From Deltaproteobacteria bacterium (GTDB lineage: Bacteria > Myxococcota > Myxococcia > Myxococcales > Anaeromyxobacteraceae), in NCBI GenBank assembly GCA_016214955.1, contig JACRMN010000015.1:62001-126000 (forward strand): a stretch of DNA of 64,000 nucleotides. Reading direction: 5' to 3'. A program made the position numbers and the translations under genes. The notes beneath the pieces were generated by a model. It was given only the letters and a program-made list of their open reading frames with translations. It was not told where the DNA came from and did no database searches. Below, piece by piece: positions 52,016 to 60,372 of this stretch (positions within the stretch are counted from its first letter, which is position 1; each line of letters begins with the position of its first letter).

Positions 52016-52066
52016 GGACGGCGGGAGTCTACCCCGGAGCCGCGCGGCCCGCGCCGCCGCCCGCCG

Positions 52067-52540
52067 CTAGCCCTCCAGGGTGGCGCGCAGGAACCAGCCC
52101 TGCTTCTCCATCTCCGTGGCCACGCCGGTGAGCAGGTCCACGGTGTCGTCGTCGCCCGCCTCCTCGGCGGTGCGCCGCGCGGCGCGCAGGCCCTCGAGGT
52201 AGCCGTCCACGCGGTCGGCCAGGTGGCGCGCCAGCTCCAGGTCGCGCACCGAGTCGGTCAGCTCCGGGATGCGCGAGCCCTTGGCCGCCTGGCGCAGGGT
52301 GCCCGTGGCGCGGCCGCCCAGCGCCACAGCCCGCTCGGCGATCTCGTCGTTGAACCCCAGCACCGCGGAGGCCACGCCGTCGAAGAGGGAGTGGAGCGAG
52401 GCGAAGTGCGGGCCCTTCAGGTTCCAGTGGGCCGCCTTGGCCTGGGTGTAGAGGTCGGTGCCGTCGGCGAGGGAGAGGTTGAGGACCTCGACGATGCGGG
52501 TGCGGTTGGGGAGAGGGAGCCGGCTCGGGGTCGCGTACAT
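52067..52540 (-). CDS. dps: Dps-family DNA-binding ferritin
   Basis: 157 residues, a four-helix ferritin-like protein. The Dps ferroxidase signature spans two subunits: AHWNLKGPHFASLHSLFDGVASAV with His and Asp ligands (about residues 37-60) and FNDEIAERAVALGG. It stores iron and protects DNA from peroxide. The ribosome site AAAGGAG is followed by the ATG at 8 nt. A Fur/PerR-like box is 63 bp upstream and the matching regulator is the next gene. Confidence 0.93.
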   Translation of the reverse strand: MYATPSRLPLPNRTRIVEVLNLSLADGTDLYTQAKAAHWNLKGPHFASLHSLFDGVASAVLGFNDEIAERAVALGGRATGTLRQAAKGSRIPELTDSVRDLELARHLADRVDGYLEGLRAARRTAEEAGDDDTVDLLTGVATEMEKQGWFLRATLEG

Positions 52541-52602
52541 GTGGGTGCTTCTCCTTTCGTGGGCGCCGGGCGGCGCAGCGCCGCTTTCGCCTTGGTCTAG
52601 AG

Positions 52603-52617
52603 TTAGACGTCGTCTAA
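52603..52617. promoter_or_regulatory. Perfect 7-1-7 Fur/PerR-type box in the dps promoter
   Basis: TTAGACG-T-CGTCTAA is a perfect 7-1-7 palindrome, the geometry of Fur-family sites. It lies upstream of dps and overlaps the most AT-rich, promoter-like part of the interval. A related box precedes the Fur-family gene itself. Confidence 0.65.
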
Positions 52618-52677
52618 ACTCCCCGCCATGGAAAAGGCGGCGAGCCCCATCGGGGCAGGCCGCCTGGCAACACCAGC

Positions 52678-53091
52678 TCAGGCCTTCTCGGCCTTGCCCT
52701 TCCTTCGCCCGCGCATCACCACCTGGTACTCGCGGACGTCGAGCCCGCGCAGCTCGGCGACGCGGCGCACGTCCACCGCGTCCCAGGGCACGTCGTGGAT
52801 GGCGCCGGTGGTCTCGTCGATGAAGTGGTGGTGGGGCTCGGTGTTGGGGTCGAACACCACGCGCCCCTCGGAGAGCGCGTGCTGCCGCAGGAGCCCCCTC
52901 GCCACGAAGAGGTTGAGCGTGTTGTAGACGGTGGCGCGAGAGATCATCGGGAAGCGCTCGCGCACCTTGCCCCAGACCTGGTCGGCCGAAGGATGGGCGG
53001 TGGTGTCGAGGACGTACTCGGCCACCGCCAGGCGCTGGGCGGAGGGCTGGATGCCATGGCTCCGCAGGGTCTCGGGGATGCTGGTGCTCAC
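52678..53091 (-). CDS. Fur-family regulator without structural-zinc cysteines (PerR/Irr-like)
   Basis: 137 residues from a GTG. The winged helix has GIQPSAQRLAVAEYVLDTTAHPSADQVWGKVRERFPMISRATVYNTLNLFVARGLL. The metal region is EPHHHFIDETTGAIHDV. The CxxC that normally holds structural zinc in Fur/PerR is replaced by E-T-T-G and there is no second CxxC. The HHH site is kept. This pattern is seen in Irr and some PerR-like proteins. Adjacency to dps and shared 7-1-7 boxes argue for peroxide or iron control of dps with autoregulation. Confidence 0.88.
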   Translation of the reverse strand: MSTSIPETLRSHGIQPSAQRLAVAEYVLDTTAHPSADQVWGKVRERFPMISRATVYNTLNLFVARGLLRQHALSEGRVVFDPNTEPHHHFIDETTGAIHDVPWDAVDVRRVAELRGLDVREYQVVMRGRRKGKAEKA

Positions 53092-53096
53092 CCCCT

Positions 53097-53111
53097 TGGA
53101 CTAAGTCTAGA
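53097..53111. promoter_or_regulatory. Fur/PerR-type box upstream of the Fur-family gene
   Basis: On the minus strand CTAGACT-T-AGTCCAA is a 7-1-7 palindrome with two mismatches. It shares the core TAGAC/GTC(T/C)A with the dps box and lies 6 bp before the regulator's GTG, so binding would block its own transcription. Confidence 0.55.
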
Positions 53112-53160
53112 CCTCGACCGCGTCAAGCTGGTCCCCCATCGGAGGGACCCGGGGGCGCGA

Positions 53161-53937
53161 TCAGGCGACGACGCCGCCCTCGATGCCCACGGTGATCTCC
53201 CGGTAGGGGATGACCTTGCCCGAGGCGGCCAGCGCCGTCCGCACCGCCGCGGCGATGCCGCCGCAGCAGGGCACCACCATCTTCACCACGGTGACGCTGC
53301 GGATGGTGCCGCGGCGCAGGATGTCGGTGAGCTTGCCCACGTAGGCCTGCACGTCGTCGAGCTTGGGGCAGCCCACCACCAGGCGCTTCCCCGCCAGGAA
53401 GTCGTCGTGGAAGCGGGCGTAGGCGAAGGGCACGCAGTCGGCGGCCACCAGCAGTTCGGCGTCCTGGAAGTAGGGCGCGCCCGGCGCGACCAGGTGGAGC
53501 TGCACAGGCCACTGCGAGAGGCGCGAGCCGTTCACCGCGGTGCGCGCCGGCGGGGCCGGCGCCTCGCCGGCCAGCACCGAGAGGCCGCGGCGCCGGGGAG
53601 CCATCTCCACCGGACGTGAACCCGGGCAGGCGGCCGCCGCGGCCGGCGGCCCGTGGCGCTCCCGCGTGGCCAGGTGGGCGTGCACCGCCACCTCGTCGAA
53701 GGCCTCGGCCTCGCGCTCCACCACCCGCAGCGCCCCCTTCTCGCAGGTGCCCAGGCAGGCGCCCAGGCCGTCGCAGAGCAGGTCGCGCACCAGCCGCACC
53801 TTGCCGTTCACCACCGCCAGCGCCCCCTCGGCGCAGGAGGGGATGCAGTCGCCGCAGCCGTCGCACTTCGCGTCGTCGATCTCGATGATCTTCCGGAGCA
53901 CGCCCCCTTCTGCCACGAAGGGCGGCGCCGGATCCAC
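53161..53937 (-). CDS. Two-cluster ferredoxin domain protein with a C-terminal cysteine-containing domain
   Basis: 258 residues from a GTG with GAGG 8 nt upstream; a later GTG at 53901 would give the more typical start LRKIIEIDDAKC. Two 4Fe-4S motifs are present, CDGCGDCIPSCAEG and CDGLGACLGTCEKG; the second is C-x5-C-x3-C, so its cluster may be partial. A linker follows, then an alpha/beta domain with ADCVPFAYARFHDDF, VVGCPKLDD and VVPCCGGIAAAV. This arrangement occurs in uncharacterised anaerobe ferredoxins. Function unknown, probably electron transfer. Confidence 0.85.
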   Translation of the reverse strand: MDPAPPFVAEGGVLRKIIEIDDAKCDGCGDCIPSCAEGALAVVNGKVRLVRDLLCDGLGACLGTCEKGALRVVEREAEAFDEVAVHAHLATRERHGPPAAAAACPGSRPVEMAPRRRGLSVLAGEAPAPPARTAVNGSRLSQWPVQLHLVAPGAPYFQDAELLVAADCVPFAYARFHDDFLAGKRLVVGCPKLDDVQAYVGKLTDILRRGTIRSVTVVKMVVPCCGGIAAAVRTALAASGKVIPYREITVGIEGGVVA

Positions 53938-53974
53938 CGGCGGCGCCTCGAATCCCGCGCCCGGCGGTCCGGAT

Positions 53975-55087
53975 TCAGTGCGGCGTGCCGGCGACGCCGC
54001 TCATCCGCTGCTCGCGCAGGATCCGCTCCAGGTCCTCGACGAGCAGCCGGATGCGCTCGGCGCCTTCGCGGGCGCCGGCCAGCGCCTCCTGGCACTCGGC
54101 CCGCTCCGCCGGCGTCATTCGCTCCAGGATCGACTGCTGGTCGGTCTCCAGCAGCTCGAGGTTGGCGACCACGCAGGCCAGCGGGTTGTTGAGCTCGTGG
54201 GCCAGGTCGCGGGCCAGCTCCGGCGTGAGGGCCAGCCGCTGCAGCACCTGGACCCGCTCCTCCAGCGCGGCGCGCTCGGTGGCGTCCTCGAGGAGGAGCA
54301 GCGCGCCGGCGCACGTGCCGGAGACGTCGAGCACGCGGCTCCCGCTGATGCGCACCCGGCGCAGGCCGCGAGCGGTGCGGGCGTCCACCTCGCGCACCAC
54401 CTTGCCGGGCGCCGAGGCCATCAGCTCCCCCACCACGCCGGTGAGCCAGCTGAACTGATCTCCGAGCACCTCGCCGTAGTAGCCGGCGCCGGGGTTGCGC
54501 TCGCCCAGCAGCAGCTCTCCGGCGGCGCAGTTCATGTTCTCCAGCGTGCCGTCCGGCCCCACGTACAGCGCCGGCCCCGGCAGCGACTCGAAGATGGTGA
54601 GGGTTCGGCTCTTCTCTCCGGCGAGGCGCCGGTCGGCGTCGCGGAGCCCGGCATCGCCGCTCAGCCGGCCCCACTCGCCGCAGAAGGCCACCTCCACCTG
54701 GTCGAAGAAGGCGGCGGCGAAGGCGGCTGCCTCGGGCTGGTCCGGCGCGCGCACGGCCAGGAGCTCGAGGTAGGTGTCGCGGTAGTGCTTGAAGAGGCCG
54801 AGGAACATGCCCAGCGGCACGCCCCGCTCCCGGTGGCGCCGGGCCTCCAGCACCGCGAAGGCCTCCTCGCAGCCGCCGAGGCCCGGCTCGCCCCGCGGCC
54901 GGCGCGGGCGCGGGTCCCGGGTCCAGGCGTCGCGCAGGGCGCAGGAGAGCCCCTCGATCGAGATGCGCCAGGCCTCCTCCAGCGTGGAGGTGAAGGGCGT
55001 GTAGCCGTACTCGGCCGCGCGGGCCCGGACCCGCCGCATCAGCCAGCGCTCGTGATCCTGCAGCCGCTCGAGGATGGAACCGTCCAT
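53975..55087 (-). CDS. RsbRD-N / PAS / HisKA protein with no ATPase domain
   Basis: 370 residues from the ATG at 55087. Residues 1-160 resemble the RsbRD N-terminal helical domain (ILERLQDHERWLMRRVRARAAEYG; LGMFLGLFKHYRDTYLELL). A PAS domain follows (ESLPGPALYVGPDGTLENMNCAAGELL), then a dimerisation/phosphoacceptor helix LARDLAHELNNPLACVVANLELLE. The protein stops about 60 residues later, with no N, G1 or G2 boxes of a HATPase domain. No frameshifted continuation is visible downstream. It may be phosphorylated by another kinase or act as a regulatory partner. It is transcribed toward the ferredoxin gene. Confidence 0.8.
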   Translation of the reverse strand: MDGSILERLQDHERWLMRRVRARAAEYGYTPFTSTLEEAWRISIEGLSCALRDAWTRDPRPRRPRGEPGLGGCEEAFAVLEARRHRERGVPLGMFLGLFKHYRDTYLELLAVRAPDQPEAAAFAAAFFDQVEVAFCGEWGRLSGDAGLRDADRRLAGEKSRTLTIFESLPGPALYVGPDGTLENMNCAAGELLLGERNPGAGYYGEVLGDQFSWLTGVVGELMASAPGKVVREVDARTARGLRRVRISGSRVLDVSGTCAGALLLLEDATERAALEERVQVLQRLALTPELARDLAHELNNPLACVVANLELLETDQQSILERMTPAERAECQEALAGAREGAERIRLLVEDLERILREQRMSGVAGTPH

Positions 55088-55243
55088 CGACCCCTGCCTT
55101 CGCACGGGCCGTGCCCGATCCCGCAGGCGCGCAGGGGCGGAACGGCCCCGCGCCACGGGGGGTTGGCCGGCGGGGGCACGAGCGCATCCACGGGGAGTCG
55201 CGGGTGCTGCACCACCCGGGGCCGCCGTCCCCCAGCGCCTGGC

Positions 55244-56179
55244 TCAGGCCCGCGCGCGGCGGACCGCCTCCTCCTGGGGAAGGAGCGCGGCCCAGAGGAA
55301 GGCGTGGACCGGCGCCGGCAGCGAGGCCTGGCGCGCCAGGCGCACCACCGCACCCGTCTGCTCGCGCAGCTCGGACGGGCGTCCGGCCACGATGTCGCGC
55401 TGCATCGAGGCGGTGGCGTCGGGAGGGAGCCGGTCCACCACCTCCACCGCGCGGGCCACGGCACCGTCGGGCAGCCTCACCCCGCGGGCCCGCGCCAGCG
55501 CCGCCACCTCCTCCATCGCCGCCACCAGCAGCTCGCGCGCCTCGCGGAGCTGGCGCAGGGCGGCGGCGGGGGCCCGGGTGACCGCGCCCACCGCGCCGAA
55601 GGGCTCGATGAAGAGGAACTTCTCCCAGACCGCGGCCTCGACGTCCGGCGCCACCACCGCGTCCACCCTGGCGGCCCGCAGCGCCGCGGCCAGCGCCTCG
55701 ACCCGCGGGCTCGACGGCGCACCGCGCCGCTCACCCAGCGTCACCTTCAGCATCTCGCCCACGTGGCGCACCTGGCCCGGACCCTCCAGCCAGGCGAGCA
55801 TGTGGCACAGGCCGCCCACCACCCGCTCCTCGCCGAGCGCCGCCGCCAGGTGTCCGGCCGCCTCCACGCCGTTCTCCAGCGGCACCGCGAAGCCGCCGGC
55901 GCGCAGCAGCGGCGCCAGGCGAGTCGCCACCTCGGGCACCTGCCAGCTCTTCACTGCCACCAGCACGGCGTCGGCCGGCGCGAGCTCGGCCGGGTCCTCG
56001 GCCGCCACCACCCGCGGCAGGTGCACGGTGGCGCGCGGGCTCTGCAGCCGCAGCCCCTCGGCCTGCAGGGCGCGGAGCTGCGCGCCGCGGGCCACGAAGG
56101 CCACCTCCTGGCCCGCGTGCTGCAGCAGGCCGCCCACCAGACCACCGACGCCGCCGGCGCCGACGATGACGAAGCGCAT
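55244..56179 (-). CDS. panE: 2-dehydropantoate 2-reductase (ketopantoate reductase)
   Basis: 311 residues from the ATG preceded by GGGAGG. The NADPH motif MRFVIVGAGGVGGLVGGLLQHAG opens the protein. AVKSWQVPEV and LENGVEAAGHL follow, with the catalytic Lys/Glu region VWEKFLFIEPFGAVGAVT and C-terminal SMQRDIVAGRPSEL...GAVVRLA. It reduces ketopantoate to pantoate in coenzyme A synthesis, although this family also includes other ketoacid reductases. No other pan genes are near. Confidence 0.88.
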   Translation of the reverse strand: MRFVIVGAGGVGGLVGGLLQHAGQEVAFVARGAQLRALQAEGLRLQSPRATVHLPRVVAAEDPAELAPADAVLVAVKSWQVPEVATRLAPLLRAGGFAVPLENGVEAAGHLAAALGEERVVGGLCHMLAWLEGPGQVRHVGEMLKVTLGERRGAPSSPRVEALAAALRAARVDAVVAPDVEAAVWEKFLFIEPFGAVGAVTRAPAAALRQLREARELLVAAMEEVAALARARGVRLPDGAVARAVEVVDRLPPDATASMQRDIVAGRPSELREQTGAVVRLARQASLPAPVHAFLWAALLPQEEAVRRARA

Positions 56180-56297
56180 GGAGCCTCCCGGACGAGCCGC
56201 GATCATCACGGCCGCGGGCGGCCCGCGCAAGCGCGGAGAGCCGCCCGCGTGAGGGGTGCGCGAGGGGATGACCGCTCACCCGCTCGGGTCTGCGCCA

Positions 56298-56325
56298 TTG
56301 CACGTCGGCGGCGCGGGCGCTAACG
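56298..56325 (+). promoter_or_regulatory. Possible promoter of the oxyanion ABC-transporter operon
   Basis: TTGCAC (56298-56303) and CTAACG (56320-56325) are separated by 16 bp. Transcription from here would start about 25 nt before the ATG at 56358, supporting that start over the upstream GTG/ATG codons. Confidence 0.35.
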
Positions 56326-56357
56326 GAGAAGGGCAGCCGCGCCGACGCGGCCTCTCC

Positions 56358-57836
56358 ATGGCACCTCCCCCCGAGCCGGCGAGCCCGCAGCCGCGGACCG
56401 AGCAGCAGCCCCTCGCCTCCTCCCTGGCGCTGCGCGCCGCCGGCCGCGCCTTCGGCGCCTTCGAGGCGCTCGCCGACGTGACGTTCACGGTGGCGCCGGG
56501 CGAGCGGGTGGCGCTCGTGGGTCCCTCCGGCGCCGGCAAGTCCACGCTCCTCGGCCTCTGCGGCGCCGCCCTCTTCGCCAGCCGCGGCGAGGTCCGGGTG
56601 CTGGGCCAGGACCCGGCGACGCTGTCGCCCGGCGGGCTGCGGGCGCTGCGGGCGCGGGTGGGCACGGTGCACCAGCAGCTCCACCTCGTGCCCCAGGCCA
56701 GCGTGCTGGAGAACGTGCTCATGGGGGCGCTGGGCCGGCGCTCCTGGATCTCGCTGGCGACGGCTCCGTTCCGGCGGAGCGAGCGGGAGGCGGTGGCTGC
56801 GGTCCTGGCGCAGGTGGGGCTGGCCGACCGGATCCACCAGCGGCTCGACAGGCTCTCCGGCGGCGAGCAGCAGCGGGTGGCGGTGGCACGGGTGCTGTGG
56901 CAGGACCCGGAGCTGGTGCTGGCCGACGAGCCCTTCGCCTCGGTCGACCCCGAGCGCTCGGCCCAGGTGGTGCGGCTCCTCACCGAGGCCGCCCGCGGCC
57001 GCACCTTGGTCCTCTCCACCCACCAGCTCGAGCCGGTGCTGCCCCACTTCCCGCGCATCGTCGGGCTGCGGGGCGGGCGGCTGCTCTTCGACAAGCCGCG
57101 GGAGCAGGTCTCGCCCGACGACCTGGCCCGCCTCTACCAGCCCGAGGAGGCCACCGCATCGCCCGAGCCGCGCCAGCTCCTCCGCGCCGAGGCGCCTGCC
57201 CGGGGCGAGCTGCTCGTCGGCGCCTCGACGGCCCCGGGCGAGTACCTCTTGCCGCGGGCCGTGCCGGCCTTCGCCGTGGCCTCGCCCGAGGTGCGGGTCA
57301 GGCTGGTGGTGCGCGACACGGCGCTGGTGCTCGCCGACCTGGGCGCTGGGCGGGTGGAGCTGGCATTCACCGGCAGTCGCAGCACCGACCCGGCGCTCCA
57401 CTTCGAGGACTTCGCCGAGGACGAGATCGTGCTGGTGGCCTCGCCTCACCTGGCCGGCCTGCCCTCCGACCCGCTCTCGCCCACCCTCGCCGGCCGCCTG
57501 CCGCGGGTGGACCGGGAGGCCGGCTCGGCCACCCGCGACGTCGTCGAGAAGCAGTTCGCCGCGCTGGGCGCGCCGCTCGACCCGAGGGCGGTGGTGTTCG
57601 AGGCCGGCAGCGTCGAGGCGCTCAAGGCAGCGGTGGCCGGCGGCGCCGGCGTGGGCTTCGCCTCGCGCCTCTCGGTGGCCGAGGAGCTGCGCACCGGCCG
57701 GCTGGTGGAGCTGCACGTCACCTCGGTGCGCATCCCGCGCCGCTTCTTCGCCGCCTGGCGGCGCGACCGGCCCCTCTCGCCCGCCGCCTGCGCCTTCCTC
57801 TCGGCCGCCCGGCGCGCAGCCGGGGGCCGGCCGTGA
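56358..57836 (+). CDS. PhnC-type ABC ATPase fused to a LysR-type effector-binding domain
   Basis: 492 residues from the ATG at 56358. Residues 20-262 are a complete ABC ATPase of the phosphonate/oxyanion type: Walker A GPSGAGKST (55-63), Q-loop near 106, signature LSGGEQQRVAVAR (166-178), Walker B LVLADEP (186-192) and H-loop His222. After a linker of about 20 residues, residues 283-485 are a LysR substrate-binding domain: GELLVGASTAPGEYLLPRAVPAF, DEIVLVASPHL and FEAGSVEALKAAVAGGAGVGFAS. No helix-turn-helix is present. The permease gene follows with a GTGA overlap. The fused domain probably senses substrate and gates transport. Confidence 0.88.
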   Translation: MAPPPEPASPQPRTEQQPLASSLALRAAGRAFGAFEALADVTFTVAPGERVALVGPSGAGKSTLLGLCGAALFASRGEVRVLGQDPATLSPGGLRALRARVGTVHQQLHLVPQASVLENVLMGALGRRSWISLATAPFRRSEREAVAAVLAQVGLADRIHQRLDRLSGGEQQRVAVARVLWQDPELVLADEPFASVDPERSAQVVRLLTEAARGRTLVLSTHQLEPVLPHFPRIVGLRGGRLLFDKPREQVSPDDLARLYQPEEATASPEPRQLLRAEAPARGELLVGASTAPGEYLLPRAVPAFAVASPEVRVRLVVRDTALVLADLGAGRVELAFTGSRSTDPALHFEDFAEDEIVLVASPHLAGLPSDPLSPTLAGRLPRVDREAGSATRDVVEKQFAALGAPLDPRAVVFEAGSVEALKAAVAGGAGVGFASRLSVAEELRTGRLVELHVTSVRIPRRFFAAWRRDRPLSPAACAFLSAARRAAGGRP

Positions 57837-59521
57837 TCGCCGCGGCCCGGGCCGCGCCACCCCCGCCCCGCCCCTGGCTCCTCTCCTGGCCCGGGCTGGC
57901 GCTGGCCGCCGCGCTGGCCCTCTCCTGGCGCCTCTCCGGCGGAAGCCTGACGCTGCTCCTCGGGCCCGACGCCCGCCGGGCCTTCGCCGACTTCGCCCGC
58001 GGCTTCTGGCCCCCGGCCCACGGCGCGGAGCTGGTCTCGGGCCTGTGGCGACCGCTCCTCGAGACAGCCGCCATCGCCGGCCTGGGCATGGCGCTCGCCC
58101 TGGCCCTGGCGGTGCCGCTCTCGCTCCTGGCGCTGGACCCGGCGGTGTGGGTGGCCTGCGGCGCCCGGCCCGGGCCCGCCTGGCGCGCCGCGCGCCGCAC
58201 CTCCCGGCTGGCGCTGGCGGTACTGCGCTCGGTGCCGGAGCTGCTCTGGGCGCTCCTCTTCGTGCGGGCGGTGGGGCTCGGGCCCACCGCCGGCGTCCTG
58301 GCCATCGGCCTCGGCTACGCCGGCGTGGTGGGCAAGGTGTACGCCGAGATCCTGGAGAGCACGCCGCGAGCCTCGGCCGCCGCGCTGGCGGGCGCGGGCG
58401 CCGGCCCGCTCCCGGCGCTGGCCCTGGGGCTCGCCCCCGCGGCGCGCCCGGTGCTCCTCTCCTACGCCCTCTACCGGCTCGACTGCGCCATGCGGGCCTC
58501 GGCGGTGCTGGGGCTGGTGGGCGCCGGCGGCGTCGGGCAGCAGCTGGAGCTGTCGCTGCGGATGCTGGCCTACGACGAGCTGGCCACCTGGGTGCTGGCC
58601 CTGTTCGCGCTCGTCTTCGCGGTGGACCTGCTCTCGCGGCTCCTGCGGCGGCGGCTCGCCGCCCGCGGCGCGCTCTTCGCCGGCAGCCCCGCGGGGCTGG
58701 CCCGCGACCTCGCCGGCGCGGCGCTGCTCGGCGGCCTGCTGGCCGGCGCTGCCCGCCTCCTGGAGCTGCGCGCCGACCTGCTCTTCTCGCGCCGGGCCCT
58801 CTCGCAGATGGGCCGCTTCCTGGCCTCGCTGGTCCCGCCGGAGCTCTCGGCGCGCCTCCTGCGCGAGCTGTTGCCGGCGGCGGCCGAGACCCTCGCCATC
58901 TCGGTGCTGGGCACGGCGCTGGCCGCGCTCCTCGGGTTCGCGCTGGCGGCCCTGGCGACGCGCCCCCCGGCGGGGCGGCTCGACGAGGCCGGGGGCCTGC
59001 CCGGGCGCGCCGGGCGCGAGGCGGTTCGGCTCGCTGCTCGCGCCGTCCAGAACCTCTTCCGCACCCTGCCGGAGCTGCTCTGGGCGCTGGCGCTGGTCTT
59101 CGCGGTGGGGCTCGGCCCCTTCGCCGGCGCGCTGGCGCTGGGGCTCCACACCGCCGGGGTGCTGGGAAGGCTCTACGCCGAGGCGCTGGAGGAGGTGCCG
59201 GCCGGCCCGGTGGCGGCGCTCCGGGCCGCCGGCGCCGGGACGGTGGGGCTGGGCCTCTTCGCGGTGCTCCCGCAGGCCTGGCCGCAGCTCGTCGCTTACA
59301 CCCTCTACCGCTGGGAGGTGAACGTGCGGGCCGCCGCCATCCTGGGCGTGGTGGGGGCCGGCGGCCTGGGGCAGCGGCTGCACGTTGCCCTGTCGGTCTT
59401 CGACCACCACCGGGCGCTGACGCTGGTGCTGGCCATCCTGGGGCTGGTGCTGGCGGTGGACGCCCTCTCGGCGGCGCTCCGCCGCCGCCTGCCGGGCGCG
59501 CCGCGCCCCTTCGGCGAGTGA
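57833..59521 (+). CDS. Tandem-fused PhnE-type ABC permease (two permease halves in one chain)
   Basis: 562 residues from a GTG overlapping the ATPase gene. Two homologous permease units are fused. Unit 1 (about residues 1-275) has ETAAIAGLGMALALALAVPLS, LRSVPELLWALLFVRAVGLGPTAGVLAIG and SAVLGLVGAGGVGQQLE. Unit 2 (about 290-562) has ETLAISVLGTALAALLGFALA, RTLPELLWALALVFAVGLGPFAGALALG and AAILGVVGAGGLGQRLH. Each has the EAA-like loop that contacts the ATPase. Most PhnE proteins are single and homodimerise; this fusion makes an asymmetric channel. It works with the ATPase-LysR protein and the binding protein at 59524. Confidence 0.9.
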   Translation: MIAAARAAPPPPRPWLLSWPGLALAAALALSWRLSGGSLTLLLGPDARRAFADFARGFWPPAHGAELVSGLWRPLLETAAIAGLGMALALALAVPLSLLALDPAVWVACGARPGPAWRAARRTSRLALAVLRSVPELLWALLFVRAVGLGPTAGVLAIGLGYAGVVGKVYAEILESTPRASAAALAGAGAGPLPALALGLAPAARPVLLSYALYRLDCAMRASAVLGLVGAGGVGQQLELSLRMLAYDELATWVLALFALVFAVDLLSRLLRRRLAARGALFAGSPAGLARDLAGAALLGGLLAGAARLLELRADLLFSRRALSQMGRFLASLVPPELSARLLRELLPAAAETLAISVLGTALAALLGFALAALATRPPAGRLDEAGGLPGRAGREAVRLAARAVQNLFRTLPELLWALALVFAVGLGPFAGALALGLHTAGVLGRLYAEALEEVPAGPVAALRAAGAGTVGLGLFAVLPQAWPQLVAYTLYRWEVNVRAAAILGVVGAGGLGQRLHVALSVFDHHRALTLVLAILGLVLAVDALSAALRRRLPGAPRPFGE

Positions 59522-59523
59522 GG

Positions 59524-60372
59524 CTACTTGAGGAGGTCGGCGCTCCGGGCTGCCTGCTCGATCATGGCGTAGTTCTCGACCCGCGTCGGGATGAACCGCC
59601 GCGTGCGCTGCAGGTCGAGGATGGCCCTGTGCTCGGGGTTGGCGGCGTCGAGCGCCAGGAAGGCGGCCCGGATCTTCTCCGCCACCCTGGGGTCGAGGTC
59701 GCCGCGGACGGTCCAGTTGTAGTCGAAGAAGTCGGGCGTGGTGTGGAAGGAGATCACCTTGGCCGGGTCGATCTTCTTCTCCTCGACCAGCTTGTTCCAC
59801 ACCGACTCGTTGACCGCACCGGCGTCCACCTTGCCGCTCTCCACCCACTTGGCGGTGGCGTCGTGGGCGCCGGAGAAGGCCACCTTGGCGAAGTCCTTCT
59901 CCGGGTCGAGCCCGGCCTGGAGCAGGAAGTAGCGGGGCATGAGGTGGCCGGAGGTGGAGGAGGGGCTGCCGAAGGCCACTGTCTTGCCGCGGAGGTCCTG
60001 GAGCCGCTGGATGCCCGAGCCGGCCCGGGCGATGAACCGGGAGTGGAAGCGGGCGTCCTCCTCGCGCTGCACCAGCGGCACCGCGGAGCCGGTGCGGCGG
60101 CGCGCCTGCACGAAGGTGAATCCGCCGTACCAGACGAGGTCCAGGTGGCCGGCGGCCAGCCCCTCGACGGTGCCGGGGTAGTCGGTGACCGGCACGAACT
60201 TCACCTCCATGCCGAGCTGCTTCTGCAGGTACTCGCCGAGCGGCCTGAACTTGCGGATGAGCTCGGTGGGCGCCTCGTCGGGGATGGCCGAGACCCGGAG
60301 CACCGGTGCGGCGGAGGCGTGGGCGGAGGCGGCGGCGAGGAGCGCGGCCGCGAGGCGGCGGATGGCGAGCAT
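59524..60372 (-). CDS. Periplasmic binding protein of the PhnD/putative selenate ABC-transporter family
   Basis: 282 residues with a Sec signal (RRLAAALLAAASAHASA). The sequence follows the PhnD-like subfamily annotated as putative selenate-binding: SAIPDEAPTELIRKFRPLGEYLQKQLG, FVPVTDYPGTVEGLAAGHLDLVWYGGFTFVQAR, VAFGSPSSTSGHLMPRYFLLQ, FSGAHDATAKWVESGKVDAG and TVRGDLDPRV. The Ser/Thr-rich loop SPSSTSGH is the expected oxyanion site. It is encoded convergently to the permease gene, 2 nt from its end, so it has its own promoter. The ligand (selenate, phosphite, phosphonate or other) is not proven. Confidence 0.9.
   Translation of the reverse strand: MLAIRRLAAALLAAASAHASAAPVLRVSAIPDEAPTELIRKFRPLGEYLQKQLGMEVKFVPVTDYPGTVEGLAAGHLDLVWYGGFTFVQARRRTGSAVPLVQREEDARFHSRFIARAGSGIQRLQDLRGKTVAFGSPSSTSGHLMPRYFLLQAGLDPEKDFAKVAFSGAHDATAKWVESGKVDAGAVNESVWNKLVEEKKIDPAKVISFHTTPDFFDYNWTVRGDLDPRVAEKIRAAFLALDAANPEHRAILDLQRTRRFIPTRVENYAMIEQAARSADLLK

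Noticed and set aside
51032-52600. Open frames through repeat copy A that could be taken as a new protein
   Set aside because: A 1-nt indel in the most conserved part and a 6-nt indel nearby show that the element is not conserved as protein.
53938-53974. A frameshifted ATPase domain downstream of the kinase-like gene
   Set aside because: The next 37 bp lead directly into the ferredoxin gene. No N-box or G-box motifs occur in any frame there.
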